A stretch of 12,383 bases of DNA from assembly GCA_964651325.1 (NCBI GenBank), contig CAZYXP010000107.1, positions 1-12,383 of the forward strand, given 5' to 3'. This stretch comes from JADFOB01 sp964651325 (lineage in GTDB: Bacteria > Planctomycetota > Phycisphaerae > UBA1845). Below are positions 1-6,005 of the stretch, one piece after another (within the stretch, counting starts at the first letter, position 1; each line of letters opens with the position of its first letter). The position numbers were made by a program, and so were the translations under genes. Under the pieces are notes generated by a model. It ran no database searches. It saw nothing but the letters and a program-made list of their open reading frames with translations, and was not told where the DNA came from.

Positions 1-1
1 C

Positions 2-211
2 GACAAGATTCTGTCCGCCGTTTGTCTGGTTGCGGCCCCAGGCCGCGCTGTGTTCTTGTTGCCCATTGTTCTAAGTAGCCCGCCTGCTGCCTCGGAGCCG
101 TCAAATGCACTCGTAAGGAGAAAAGACCAAGGGGATCTCTTCAACTTCAGAGGCATCCGTGCAAACGCGGTCGGGGTCGCTGGGGATACCATGATTGTGT
201 CTAATGCCTGA
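2..211 (+). other. possible C-terminal end of a gene cut by the left edge
   Basis: A frame is open from the left edge and closes at TGA 209-211, leaving 69 codons. Its last residues read VGVAGDTMIVSNA, which resembles the 'v.i.GdtaiVGA' strand of FG-GAP/beta-propeller repeats. The rest is not recognisable and composition does not clearly mark it as coding. The opposite strand is also open from ATG at 190-192 to the edge, so openness alone proves little. It could be the tail of a real gene, a decayed fragment or chance. Confidence 0.2.
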
Positions 212-1037
212 TCGTTCCCACCGTAGCCGTCAACTGAGGTACTTGCCCAATCGTCCGGGCAAGATGCGTGCCAAGAAGATTTGGATCCTACAATCGGGGA
301 TAAGGGTTCGATGCGCCATAGCGACCGGCATTGAAGGCTGTTGAGCCGTGGGTCGTCGCTGGCGGACTCTTGCTTGAATGCTCGCTGGCGCCTTGGCGGG
401 TGGGGTAAACTGCGCAACCTCCTGCGCAAGAATTCGCAGACGGCTACCGGGTTTGTCTAAGAAACGGATGGGATCGACAGACCTCGTTTGGGGCATGGGC
501 CATGTCGCTGCACGTCCCAGCGGCGACTTGAGAAAGCGGGAATCGCCGATCGACCGGAAGTTCGAAACGTCATTACCCTTTAATGACGCGATAGGCGGCG
601 TCCCGCTCGCAATGCTTCGGGATGCGGCCGGGCGAGTACATTCCAACGCAGTAGCCGTACAGGAAGAGCGACGATAATCCGCGGACGGGAGTGGGGACGC
701 CGATGATGCTGGTCGACTGAAGCCCGCGTTCCTCGACGATCCAATGCGCCGCGCACCGGCGAACGGGTGGCATGGGCGAATTCGTTTGCCCGTGCTGACT
801 CGGTTTCAGCCGCAGGCAATTCATCGCTTGTCCAAGCCACGTATCGAATCATGTGCGCCGGAGTCCTCGCGACCGCGAGATCATCGTCTACCGCGTGTCC
901 AGTAGGCCAGGTCCCCCATCAATTGAATGCGTGGGATGCCTGAGGGGCGCTTCCGGGCGGGCGCCGTTCGGATAACGGATACCAAGAGACGCCGGAGGAC
1001 GTGTGTGCCACCATTCATTCGCCGACCGCCGAGCAGT
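212..1037. other. long stretch without an intact gene
   Basis: Apart from the transposase remnant at 533-734, no frame here reads like a protein family. Several frames of 60-140 codons exist on both strands, but they overlap each other, have low-complexity Arg/Pro/Ser composition typical of out-of-frame GC-rich DNA, and lack ribosome binding sites. The stretch is best read as non-coding or decayed DNA between the left-edge gene and pabA. Confidence 0.5.
533..734 (-). pseudogene. decayed transposase fragment (DUF772-type N-terminal region)
   Basis: On the minus strand one frame (734-576) reads EERG..., then LFLYGYCVGMYSPGRI, then ERDAAYRVIKG, and hits a stop. The next frame continues from about 574 as NDVSNFRSIGDSRF. 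Joined, this follows the pattern of IS1182/IS5-type transposase N-terminal regions: LLYGYCxGxxSSRxI, then EDxAFRVIxGN, then FRTIxDFR. The join lies in a GGG run near 576-580, where removing one G restores the frame. No catalytic domain, stop-free continuation or clear terminal inverted repeats were found, so this is a relic. Family assignment comes from recalled motifs, not alignment. Confidence 0.6.
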
Positions 1038-1066
1038 TTGCTACCGTATCGCGGTCCTGTTAGGCT
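1038..1066 (+). promoter_or_regulatory. candidate extended -10 promoter of pabA, near-leaderless
   Basis: TTGCTA (1038-1043) and TAGGCT (1061-1066) are separated by 17 nt. A TG dinucleotide at 1058-1059 gives an extended -10. Transcription would start about 7 nt downstream, essentially at the ATG at 1074. This fits the absence of a Shine-Dalgarno sequence before that codon. Confidence 0.4.
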
Positions 1067-1073
1067 CTGGGCC

Positions 1074-1643
1074 ATGATCTTGATTATCGATAACTACGAT
1101 TCCTTCACCTACAACCTCGTGCAGCGGATCGGCGAGCTGGAGCTAGAACGTAACATTCAGGTCTTTCGCAACGATCAAATCACCCTCGATCAGATCGCGG
1201 AGCTTTCGCCCGCGCACATTATCATCTCGCCCGGACCACGAACGCCCCGTGAGGCTGGAATCAGCGTTGAGCTGGTCCAACGATTCGCGGGCCAGGTGCC
1301 GCTCTTGGGCGTGTGCCTCGGACATCAATGCATCGGCCAGGCCTTTGGGGCGAGCATCACCCGCGCGCCGCGGTTGATGCACGGCAAAACCAGCCCGATT
1401 CACCACGGGGGGCAAGGCATCTACTACGGACTTACCAACCCGTTTACGGCCACGCGCTACCACTCACTCACGGTGGATCGCGCGACGCTCCCCGGCGAAT
1501 TCGAGATCACCGCGTGGACCGACCGGGACGAACTGATGGGCTTTCGCCACAAATCGCTGGGCGTGGAAGGCGTGCAGTTTCACCCGGAAAGCTTCTTGAC
1601 CGTGGAAGGGCACAAGCTGTTGTCGAACTTCCTGCGCTCGTAA
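1074..1643 (+). CDS. pabA: aminodeoxychorismate/anthranilate synthase glutamine amidotransferase subunit
   Basis: This is a class I glutamine amidotransferase of 189 residues, the usual length for PabA/TrpG. It hydrolyses glutamine and passes ammonia to a chorismate-using partner (PabB or TrpE) for folate or tryptophan synthesis. The start MILIIDNYDSFTYNL is the family N-terminus; SPGPRTP lies at 52-58. The triad is visible: nucleophile Cys81 in GVCLGHQ, and His170 and Glu172 in VQFHPES. The frame stays open upstream to 927, but the family N-terminus and lack of conserved sequence before it favour ATG 1074. No Shine-Dalgarno precedes it; a promoter just upstream suggests a leaderless message. 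No pabB, trpE or other pathway gene is in the window, so PabA and TrpG cannot be told apart. The family call is very sure. Confidence 0.95.
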   Translation: MILIIDNYDSFTYNLVQRIGELELERNIQVFRNDQITLDQIAELSPAHIIISPGPRTPREAGISVELVQRFAGQVPLLGVCLGHQCIGQAFGASITRAPRLMHGKTSPIHHGGQGIYYGLTNPFTATRYHSLTVDRATLPGEFEITAWTDRDELMGFRHKSLGVEGVQFHPESFLTVEGHKLLSNFLRS

Positions 1644-1679
1644 CGGTCGGACCTGGTGTGCAGGCTAGTCACTTGTGAA

Positions 1680-1728
1680 CCAGCCGCCCTCGGCTGGAGG
1701 TTGCGACACACAGCGGAGGGCCGCTGTG
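1680..1728. terminator. two tandem hairpins between convergent genes
   Basis: The 142-nt gap between the pabA stop and the clpP stop holds two perfect hairpins. The first is CCAGCCG/CGGCTGG with loop CCCT (1680-1697). The second is CACAGCGG/CCGCTGTG with loop AGGG (1709-1728). No T-run follows on either strand, so neither is a textbook intrinsic terminator. Their place between converging stops suggests bidirectional termination or 3'-end protection. Confidence 0.4.
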
Positions 1729-1785
1729 CTACACTCGCCACACCATCAAACAAACGTCGAAGCAGCAGCGCCCGCGCGTCGCGTC

Positions 1786-2391
1786 CTACGCCGGCATACG
1801 TTCGAGGATTTCGTCGCCCAATCCGTATTCGATGGTTTCTTTCGCGCTGAGCCATTTGTTTCGATCGCAGTCCTTTTCAACCTGCTTGGCGGGCGTGTTG
1901 GAACGGGCCGAGATGATTTCGTACAGTTCTTTGCGTAAGCGGATGATTTCCTCGGCTTCGATGGAAAGGTCCGTCGCGGACCCTTCCATGACACCGCCGA
2001 GCAACGGCTGGTGCAACAGCGTTCGGGCATGACGGAGCACGAAGCGCTTCCCCTTGGTGCCGCCGCAAAAAATCACCGCCCCCATGCTGGCGGCCATGCC
2101 GACGTTGTAGGTCGCCACGTCACAGCGCAGGTACTGCATGGTGTCGAAAATCGCCAGTCCGGCGGAAACGGAACCACCTGGGCTGTTGATGTATAAGTGG
2201 ATATCCGCATTGCTGTCGTCGTTGGACAGGAACAGGAGCTGTGCGACGATCAGGTTCGCAACGTCATCATCGACGCCCCCGGTCAGAAACACGATTCTAT
2301 CCTTGAGCAGCCGCGAGAAAATGTCCATTTCCCGCTCGCCACGGCCGGAACTTTCGACGACAAACGGTACTCGTTGATTAACAGCGCCCAT
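1786..2391 (-). CDS. clpP: ClpP-like protease subunit with Asn at the catalytic Asp position
   Basis: A ClpP family serine protease subunit of 201 residues; such subunits form the double heptameric chamber fed by ClpX or ClpA in the cytosol. The opening PFVVESSGRGEREMDIFSRLL is the typical ClpP N-terminus. The nucleophile is Ser102 in GMAASMG and the base is His127 in LLHQP. Aligned to E. coli ClpP, EKDCDRNKWLSA matches ERDTERDRFLSA, so the acid position holds Asn178. The ATG at 2391 is chosen over an in-frame ATG at 2430: GGTGG lies 6 nt and AAGGAG 14 nt upstream, and the protein then starts where relatives do. It lies 88 nt downstream of the other clpP and is probably co-transcribed. Listeria ClpP1 also carries Asn in its triad and works in a mixed barrel with ClpP2; the same is inferred here. 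Confidence 0.93.
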   Translation of the reverse strand: MGAVNQRVPFVVESSGRGEREMDIFSRLLKDRIVFLTGGVDDDVANLIVAQLLFLSNDDSNADIHLYINSPGGSVSAGLAIFDTMQYLRCDVATYNVGMAASMGAVIFCGGTKGKRFVLRHARTLLHQPLLGGVMEGSATDLSIEAEEIIRLRKELYEIISARSNTPAKQVEKDCDRNKWLSAKETIEYGLGDEILERMPA

Positions 2392-2421
2392 CTTTATCCA
2401 CCGAGCTCCTTGTTGTTTCCA

Positions 2422-2439
2422 ATCGCCCACAACGGCGAT
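2422..2439 (-). other. small hairpin in the clpP-clpP spacer
   Basis: ATCGCC and GGCGAT form a perfect 6-bp stem with a 6-nt loop between the two clpP genes. It could affect RNA processing or relative expression of the two subunits, or be chance in GC-rich DNA. Confidence 0.25.
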
Positions 2440-2479
2440 CGGCCAGTTTCCACACCCAATCCGCCGTCGTCGATTTCAT

Positions 2480-3121
2480 CTACTTCTTGCTGGACTTCTT
2501 GTCCTTCTCGGGATCGCTCGATTCACGGAGAACCTCATCCACGAGCCCGTACGCCACGGATTCCTCCGCGTTCATGAAGCAGTCCCGCTCCGTATCATCG
2601 GCGACCTGCTTCACGGGCTTACCCGTACACTCCGCGATGATGTTGTTGAGCCGCTGCTTGTCTCGCAGCACCTCTTCGGCCTGAATCCGGACATCTTCTG
2701 CCTGGCCCGTGATGCCGCCGTAAGGCTGGTGGAGCATCACCTTGGCATTCGGAAGGATGTATCGCTTGCCCTTCTTGCCCGCCATGAGGATGATCGCGGC
2801 CCCGCTGGCGGCCTGCCCGATGCAATAGGTCGCAACCTCCGACCCCATGAACTGCATCGTGTCATAAATAGCCAGGGTCTGGTCGACCAGACCTCCGGGA
2901 GAGTTGATGTACAAGTTGACGTCCTGCTCCTTGCGAATCGACTGCAAGTACAGCAACTGTTGAATCACAATGCTGGCCGTTCGCTCCCCGATGGGGCCGG
3001 CCAGGAAAATGATCCGATTCTCCAGCAGCATGTCCGTCAGGGACATCTCTCGGGTGCGCTGGTACGGGGGATACTGGTTCGTCGTCCCCGGTAATCCCAT
3101 ATGTCCAAAATGATCGTGCAT
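2480..3121 (-). CDS. clpP: ATP-dependent Clp protease proteolytic subunit with complete triad
   Basis: A 213-residue ClpP. The catalytic residues are Ser106 (GQAAS), His131 (MLHQP) and Asp180 (DTERD), with exactly the E. coli spacing (25 and 49 residues). The residue after the Ser is Gly rather than the usual Met. YINSPGG is at 71-77, and the C-terminus ends in a Lys/Ser-rich tail (DPEKDKKSSKK). ATG 3121 is supported by AGAGGAA 9 nt upstream; it gives a longer N-terminus than usual (about 25 residues before the MSLTDMLLENRIIF block), which could include a processed propeptide. The gene lies 169 nt after trigger factor, a common tig-clpP order, and before the Asn-containing clpP. It is the catalytically standard partner of the pair. 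Confidence 0.96.
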   Translation of the reverse strand: MHDHFGHMGLPGTTNQYPPYQRTREMSLTDMLLENRIIFLAGPIGERTASIVIQQLLYLQSIRKEQDVNLYINSPGGLVDQTLAIYDTMQFMGSEVATYCIGQAASGAAIILMAGKKGKRYILPNAKVMLHQPYGGITGQAEDVRIQAEEVLRDKQRLNNIIAECTGKPVKQVADDTERDCFMNAEESVAYGLVDEVLRESSDPEKDKKSSKK

Positions 3122-3200
3122 TAGCTCGATTCCTCTGCCGTGATCAAATCCGGCGCGATTCCAGGCGCCGGCGGTTCGCTTCGCGACCTTGTCTAGCGTT

Positions 3201-3227
3201 CCGGTTCAGGGGCCAGCCTGAATCCGG
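3201..3227 (-). other. strong hairpin between tig and clpP
   Basis: CCGG plus TTCAGG pair with CCTGAA plus CCGG across a 6-nt loop; a single unpaired base (3223) interrupts one arm. The 10-bp stem sits in the 169-nt spacer between the tig stop and the first clpP start. No T-run follows on the minus strand, so a processing, stability or attenuation role fits better than full termination. Function is inferred from position only. Confidence 0.35.
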
Positions 3228-3290
3228 GCGGCGTCTCACACACTTCCCTCAACATCTTTTCGGCTATTGGCGGTCCGGATGTCGCTAAAT

Positions 3291-4964
3291 TCAGGAAGTT
3301 GACTTCTTGGTTTTCTTTTTGACGGTTTTCTTGGCGGTTTTCTTGGCTGCGGGCTTGGTGGCCGTGGTAGCGCTTTTCTTCGCTGTCTTGGCCGGGGCAG
3401 CCTTCGCCGGGGCGGTCTTGGCGGCCGTAGTCTTCTTCGACGCCGCGGCCTTGGTGGCCGTTTTCTTAGCGCCTTCCTTCTTGGCCGTGGCTTTCTTGGG
3501 CGCCGGAGCTTCGGTCACCTTTGCATCTTCCAGCAGCGTGTTAAGCACCTGCTCATCGCGAAGTTGTAGGTAAAGGTGCGTTAGCCCGTCGCCCTTGCTC
3601 AATTCGTCCCGAACCCGGTCAAAACGCTTACCGGACCTTTGGGCGATCTGAGCAATGGCCGCGTTGAATCGCTCGTCGCGAATCTCGACGTCCATCTCCT
3701 CTGCGACTTTCTCTAGAATAAAGAACAGCTTCAGATCCTTAATCACCTGATCGCGGGCCTGGCCGTGCATCTCATCGAGCGATTTACGTACTTCGGTGGC
3801 CGGAACCCCCTGCTGTAGCATCTCCATACCCTTGCGGGCGATCGTTCGCTCCGTCTGCCGGGTGGAAAGGCCCTCGGGAATCTCCAGCTTCGTCTGCTCG
3901 ACCAGGTACGTCCCCATCTGCTCATGCATCGCCTGATTGACGGTCTGATCCAGTCGCGATTCCAGGCTCGACCGCATGGCCGTGCGCAGCTCATCCTCCG
4001 AATCAAACCCGCTGCCCGCAAGAAACTCCTCATCGATTTCGGGAATGGCTAGACGCTTGATTTCCAGCAGTTTGAACTCGAATTTGGCGGCCTTGTTTCG
4101 ATGCTCTTCCTTCTCGAAATCGTCCGGGCAAGTCGCCTCGAAGGACACCTCGTCCCCTGCCTTCTTTCCGACGAGGGCGTCGCCCAGGCCCTTCATGGGG
4201 ATACCCTTAATCTGGATATCCCGAGCGGCCAGGTCGTAATTCTCCTCGGATAGAATCTCATCGCCGTCCACGGTCGCCCGAACGTCGGCGTAGAGCATGT
4301 CGTCGGCTTCGACCTTCCCTCCTTCGACGGGCTTATACGTGCCGCGCATCATCCGCATGCGCTTGAGTTCCGAATCAACGTCCTCGTCGCTAATCGAAAT
4401 GCTCGGCTTCTCAATCGGAATCCCCTTGAGCTCCGGCAGGTCAAATTCGGGCTTGAGCTCCACCTCGCAGGCAAAGGAAAGATCCCCGTCTTTGGGGAAC
4501 GTGAAGTATTCCTGGGCTTTTTCAAAGGGAAGCAACGTCGGCGAGGCCGCTTCCTCTTCGCCGTCAGCTCCCTCTTTGGGCACGCTGATCCAAAAGAGCG
4601 GATCGCCGAGCGTGTTGAGGCCTTCTTTCTCCGTTGCGGCGATGAAAGCGCTGCTGACAAGCTGGCTCTTGAGCTGGTTCCCGACGTCGTTGGCGAATCG
4701 CTTCTCGACGAGCCTCATCGGGGCGTGCCCCTTGCGGAAGCCGGGAATGTCCGAATCTCGCTTCAGCTCGGCGAATTGCTCGTCGAGCCGCTCATCGAGG
4801 TGGTCGCGGGGGATGGTCACGGCCACTTTCAGGCGCAACGAACCGACTTCCTCCGTCACCACGTCGATCGCGGCCATGAGCTTGGCTTTGGCCTGATCCT
4901 CGTCGGAAAGCTCCTGCTCTACCGGCGTTTCCTGCTCATCGACTGCCAGATTGTCATCGGTCAT
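3291..4964 (-). CDS. tig: trigger factor with a lysine/alanine-rich histone H1-like tail
   Basis: A ribosome-bound peptidyl-prolyl isomerase/chaperone for nascent chains, 557 residues against roughly 430-450 for most trigger factors. The ribosome-binding loop IPGFRKGHAP is at about 73-82. A PPIase-type domain covers about 205-300 (VEADDMLYADV... to ...KAAKFEFKLLEIKRLAIPEI). The helical C-terminal chaperone domain ends near 485. Residues 486-557 are an added tail of K, A, T, S and P with repeated AKK, TKKS and APAK motifs, like histone H1 C-termini. About 35 acidic, low-complexity residues precede the N-terminal domain. ATG 4964 is preferred: AAGGAG lies 8 nt upstream; the codon just before it is TTG. 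It heads the tig-clpP-clpP cluster. The loss of PPIase activity is possible because the FGG-type loop of the active pocket is not obvious. Confidence 0.95.
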   Translation of the reverse strand: MTDDNLAVDEQETPVEQELSDEDQAKAKLMAAIDVVTEEVGSLRLKVAVTIPRDHLDERLDEQFAELKRDSDIPGFRKGHAPMRLVEKRFANDVGNQLKSQLVSSAFIAATEKEGLNTLGDPLFWISVPKEGADGEEEAASPTLLPFEKAQEYFTFPKDGDLSFACEVELKPEFDLPELKGIPIEKPSISISDEDVDSELKRMRMMRGTYKPVEGGKVEADDMLYADVRATVDGDEILSEENYDLAARDIQIKGIPMKGLGDALVGKKAGDEVSFEATCPDDFEKEEHRNKAAKFEFKLLEIKRLAIPEIDEEFLAGSGFDSEDELRTAMRSSLESRLDQTVNQAMHEQMGTYLVEQTKLEIPEGLSTRQTERTIARKGMEMLQQGVPATEVRKSLDEMHGQARDQVIKDLKLFFILEKVAEEMDVEIRDERFNAAIAQIAQRSGKRFDRVRDELSKGDGLTHLYLQLRDEQVLNTLLEDAKVTEAPAPKKATAKKEGAKKTATKAAASKKTTAAKTAPAKAAPAKTAKKSATTATKPAAKKTAKKTVKKKTKKSTS

Positions 4965-4993
4965 CAATCCTGCTCCTTATCACGCGCGTACGT

Positions 4994-5016
4994 CCGGTTG
5001 GCTCCATCCCAGCCGG
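4994..5016 (-). promoter_or_regulatory. 5' leader hairpin of tig
   Basis: CCGGTTGG and CCAGCCGG form an 8-bp stem with one G-T wobble around a 7-nt loop. It lies between the candidate tig -10 and the AAGGAG ribosome binding site. A role in message stability or translation is inferred only. Confidence 0.3.
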
Positions 5017-5025
5017 TTTTCCCAC

Positions 5026-5031
5026 ATAATA
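5026..5031 (-). promoter_or_regulatory. candidate -10 element for the tig-clpP cluster
   Basis: On the minus strand TATTAT matches five of six bases of the sigma70 -10 consensus, about 50 nt before the tig ribosome binding site. No good -35 was found at the usual spacing, so it may depend on an activator or be chance. Confidence 0.3.
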
Positions 5032-5110
5032 GGCAAGCTAACCGACCAGCCCCCCCGTGGCAACGGGTCGAAAACCAACAGTACGGGCGGGAGGGCATCC
5101 CGTGTCAGAG

Positions 5111-5314
5111 CCGCGGGCGCAAGCCTGCGGACCTCCCCCCACACGCCTGGCGCAAGCCCCCTGACCAACCCCCAACGCCGCCGGCACAAGCCGCCGGACC
5201 AACCGGCGGCACGTGTCACCAGGCTTGCGCCAGGTGCTCAGATCCAGCCCCGCGGGCGCCAGTCTGCGCACCTGCCCCCTGCCCCGCTGACGCCAGCCTG
5301 CGGACCTCCCGCCC
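5111..5314. repeat. array of six degenerate ~33-nt GC-rich units, one inverted
   Basis: The core GGCGCAAGCC or a close variant occurs at 5116-5125, 5149-5158, 5183-5192, 5255-5264 and 5289-5298. Its exact reverse complement is at 5222-5231. Starts are 33, 34, 39, 33 and 34 nt apart. Most units continue as TGCGGACCTCCC or a variant. The inverted unit and the second unit form a perfect 13-bp inverted repeat (5146-5158 with 5222-5234). On the minus strand the units would encode repeated VRRLAPA-like text, but no credible gene. The array fills most of the gap upstream of tig. It is not a CRISPR: there are no unique spacers. Confidence 0.65.
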
Positions 5315-5378
5315 GCACCGCCCCGAACTCCCACACTGGCACCCATGCGAGTCCAGAGCAGCAACCGCGGCACCAAAC

Positions 5379-5387
5379 TGATATACT
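5379..5387 (+). promoter_or_regulatory. candidate extended -10 promoter
   Basis: TGATATACT combines an extended TG motif with TATACT (5382-5387), five of six consensus bases, in otherwise GC-rich DNA. No clear -35 precedes it, as often with extended -10 promoters. It lies about 28 nt before the GTG start of the zinc-ribbon protein. Confidence 0.4.
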
Positions 5388-5414
5388 GAATTCATCTTCC
5401 GCAAAGCCATCATC

Positions 5415-5846
5415 GTGGTGCTATTGGGATTCACGGCGGTTTCGCTCGTGGTGGCATTTCGACACCACACGCAGAACCTCTATCCTGTTGGACACTTCGC
5501 GAAAACGCACGGCACCCGCATGTCGTTATCACGACCGCCATCAATCGGACGCCTGCACTTCCTCATCGTTCCGACCTTCCTCCCGCGCATAAGCGATGAG
5601 GAATTCATGCTCCACTCCCCAGGTAGCGCCAAGAACCCACATGCTCGGGGGCCCTGGCCGCCAACCCTCAACGTCCTGTGGATCCCCGCCTGGCTACCCG
5701 CCGCCTTCTTCGGCGCCTACCCAACGTGGCGCCTGATCTACCGATATCGCCATCGCCACAAACCGGGCCACTGCGCGTGCGGCTATGATCTGACAGGGAA
5801 TGAGAGCGGAGTCTGTCCGGAATGCGGGAGGAACCTGCATACATGA
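5415..5846 (+). CDS. small membrane protein with C-terminal zinc ribbon, function unknown
   Basis: A 143-residue protein with a hydrophobic N-terminal segment (about 1-15), a central region without recognisable motifs, a second hydrophobic segment (about 87-103), a basic stretch (RYRHRHK) and a terminal zinc ribbon. The ribbon has Cys120, Cys122, Cys134 and Cys137 in CACGYDLTGN and SGVCPECG. Proteins with this tail are frequent in planctomycetes; I know of no assigned function. The likely topology puts the ribbon in the cytosol after the second helix. The start is uncertain: GTG at 5415 or 5418 is usable, no Shine-Dalgarno is visible, and the hydrophobic run extends upstream in frame (FRKAII) without a standard start codon, so the true N-terminus may use a rare codon or have been lost. 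It stands alone on the plus strand. Confidence 0.75.
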   Translation: MVLLGFTAVSLVVAFRHHTQNLYPVGHFAKTHGTRMSLSRPPSIGRLHFLIVPTFLPRISDEEFMLHSPGSAKNPHARGPWPPTLNVLWIPAWLPAAFFGAYPTWRLIYRYRHRHKPGHCACGYDLTGNESGVCPECGRNLHT

Positions 5847-5931
5847 TGCGCAAGGCGTCGCGGATTGCCCTTTCAATGTTCGCTGGATCAACTCCGCAGG
5901 CATGACGCGGCAGCGACACAATCCCGCCTAT

Positions 5932-5998
5932 GGCCGGATTCGCGTGGCGCGGGCCCGATTTGGCAGAAGCGGCCCTGACCCGCTGAGCGACCTCGGCC
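5932..5998 (-). other. degenerate tRNA-Gly-like sequence just after the radical SAM gene
   Basis: On the minus strand GGCCG (5998 side) can pair with CGGCC at the other end. GCTC-AGCGGGTCA-GGGC looks like a D-arm, and CTGCCAA looks like an anticodon loop with GCC. GCGAATCC then recalls a T-loop. However, the anticodon and T stems do not pair and the whole is only 67 nt, too short for a functional tRNA. It may be a decayed tRNA or chance. Confidence 0.15.
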
Positions 5999-6005
5999 CT
6001 CGTCG

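Noticed and set aside
1..192. minus-strand frame open from ATG 192 to the left edge
   Set aside because: Overlaps another open frame on the plus strand, has no ribosome binding site and no recognisable protein features.
4297..4896. 199-codon plus-strand open frame opposite tig
   Set aside because: It lies wholly antisense to the well-supported trigger factor, is Ser-rich as expected for the complement of GC-rich codons, and has no motif or ribosome binding site.
5111..5314. CRISPR array
   Set aside because: Units are degenerate, one is inverted, and the sequence between cores is itself repeated, so there are no unique spacers.
5038..5376. minus-strand frame of 112 codons with VRRLAPA-like repeats
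   Set aside because: The repetition follows from the 33-nt DNA array; composition is low-complexity, with no start signal or family.
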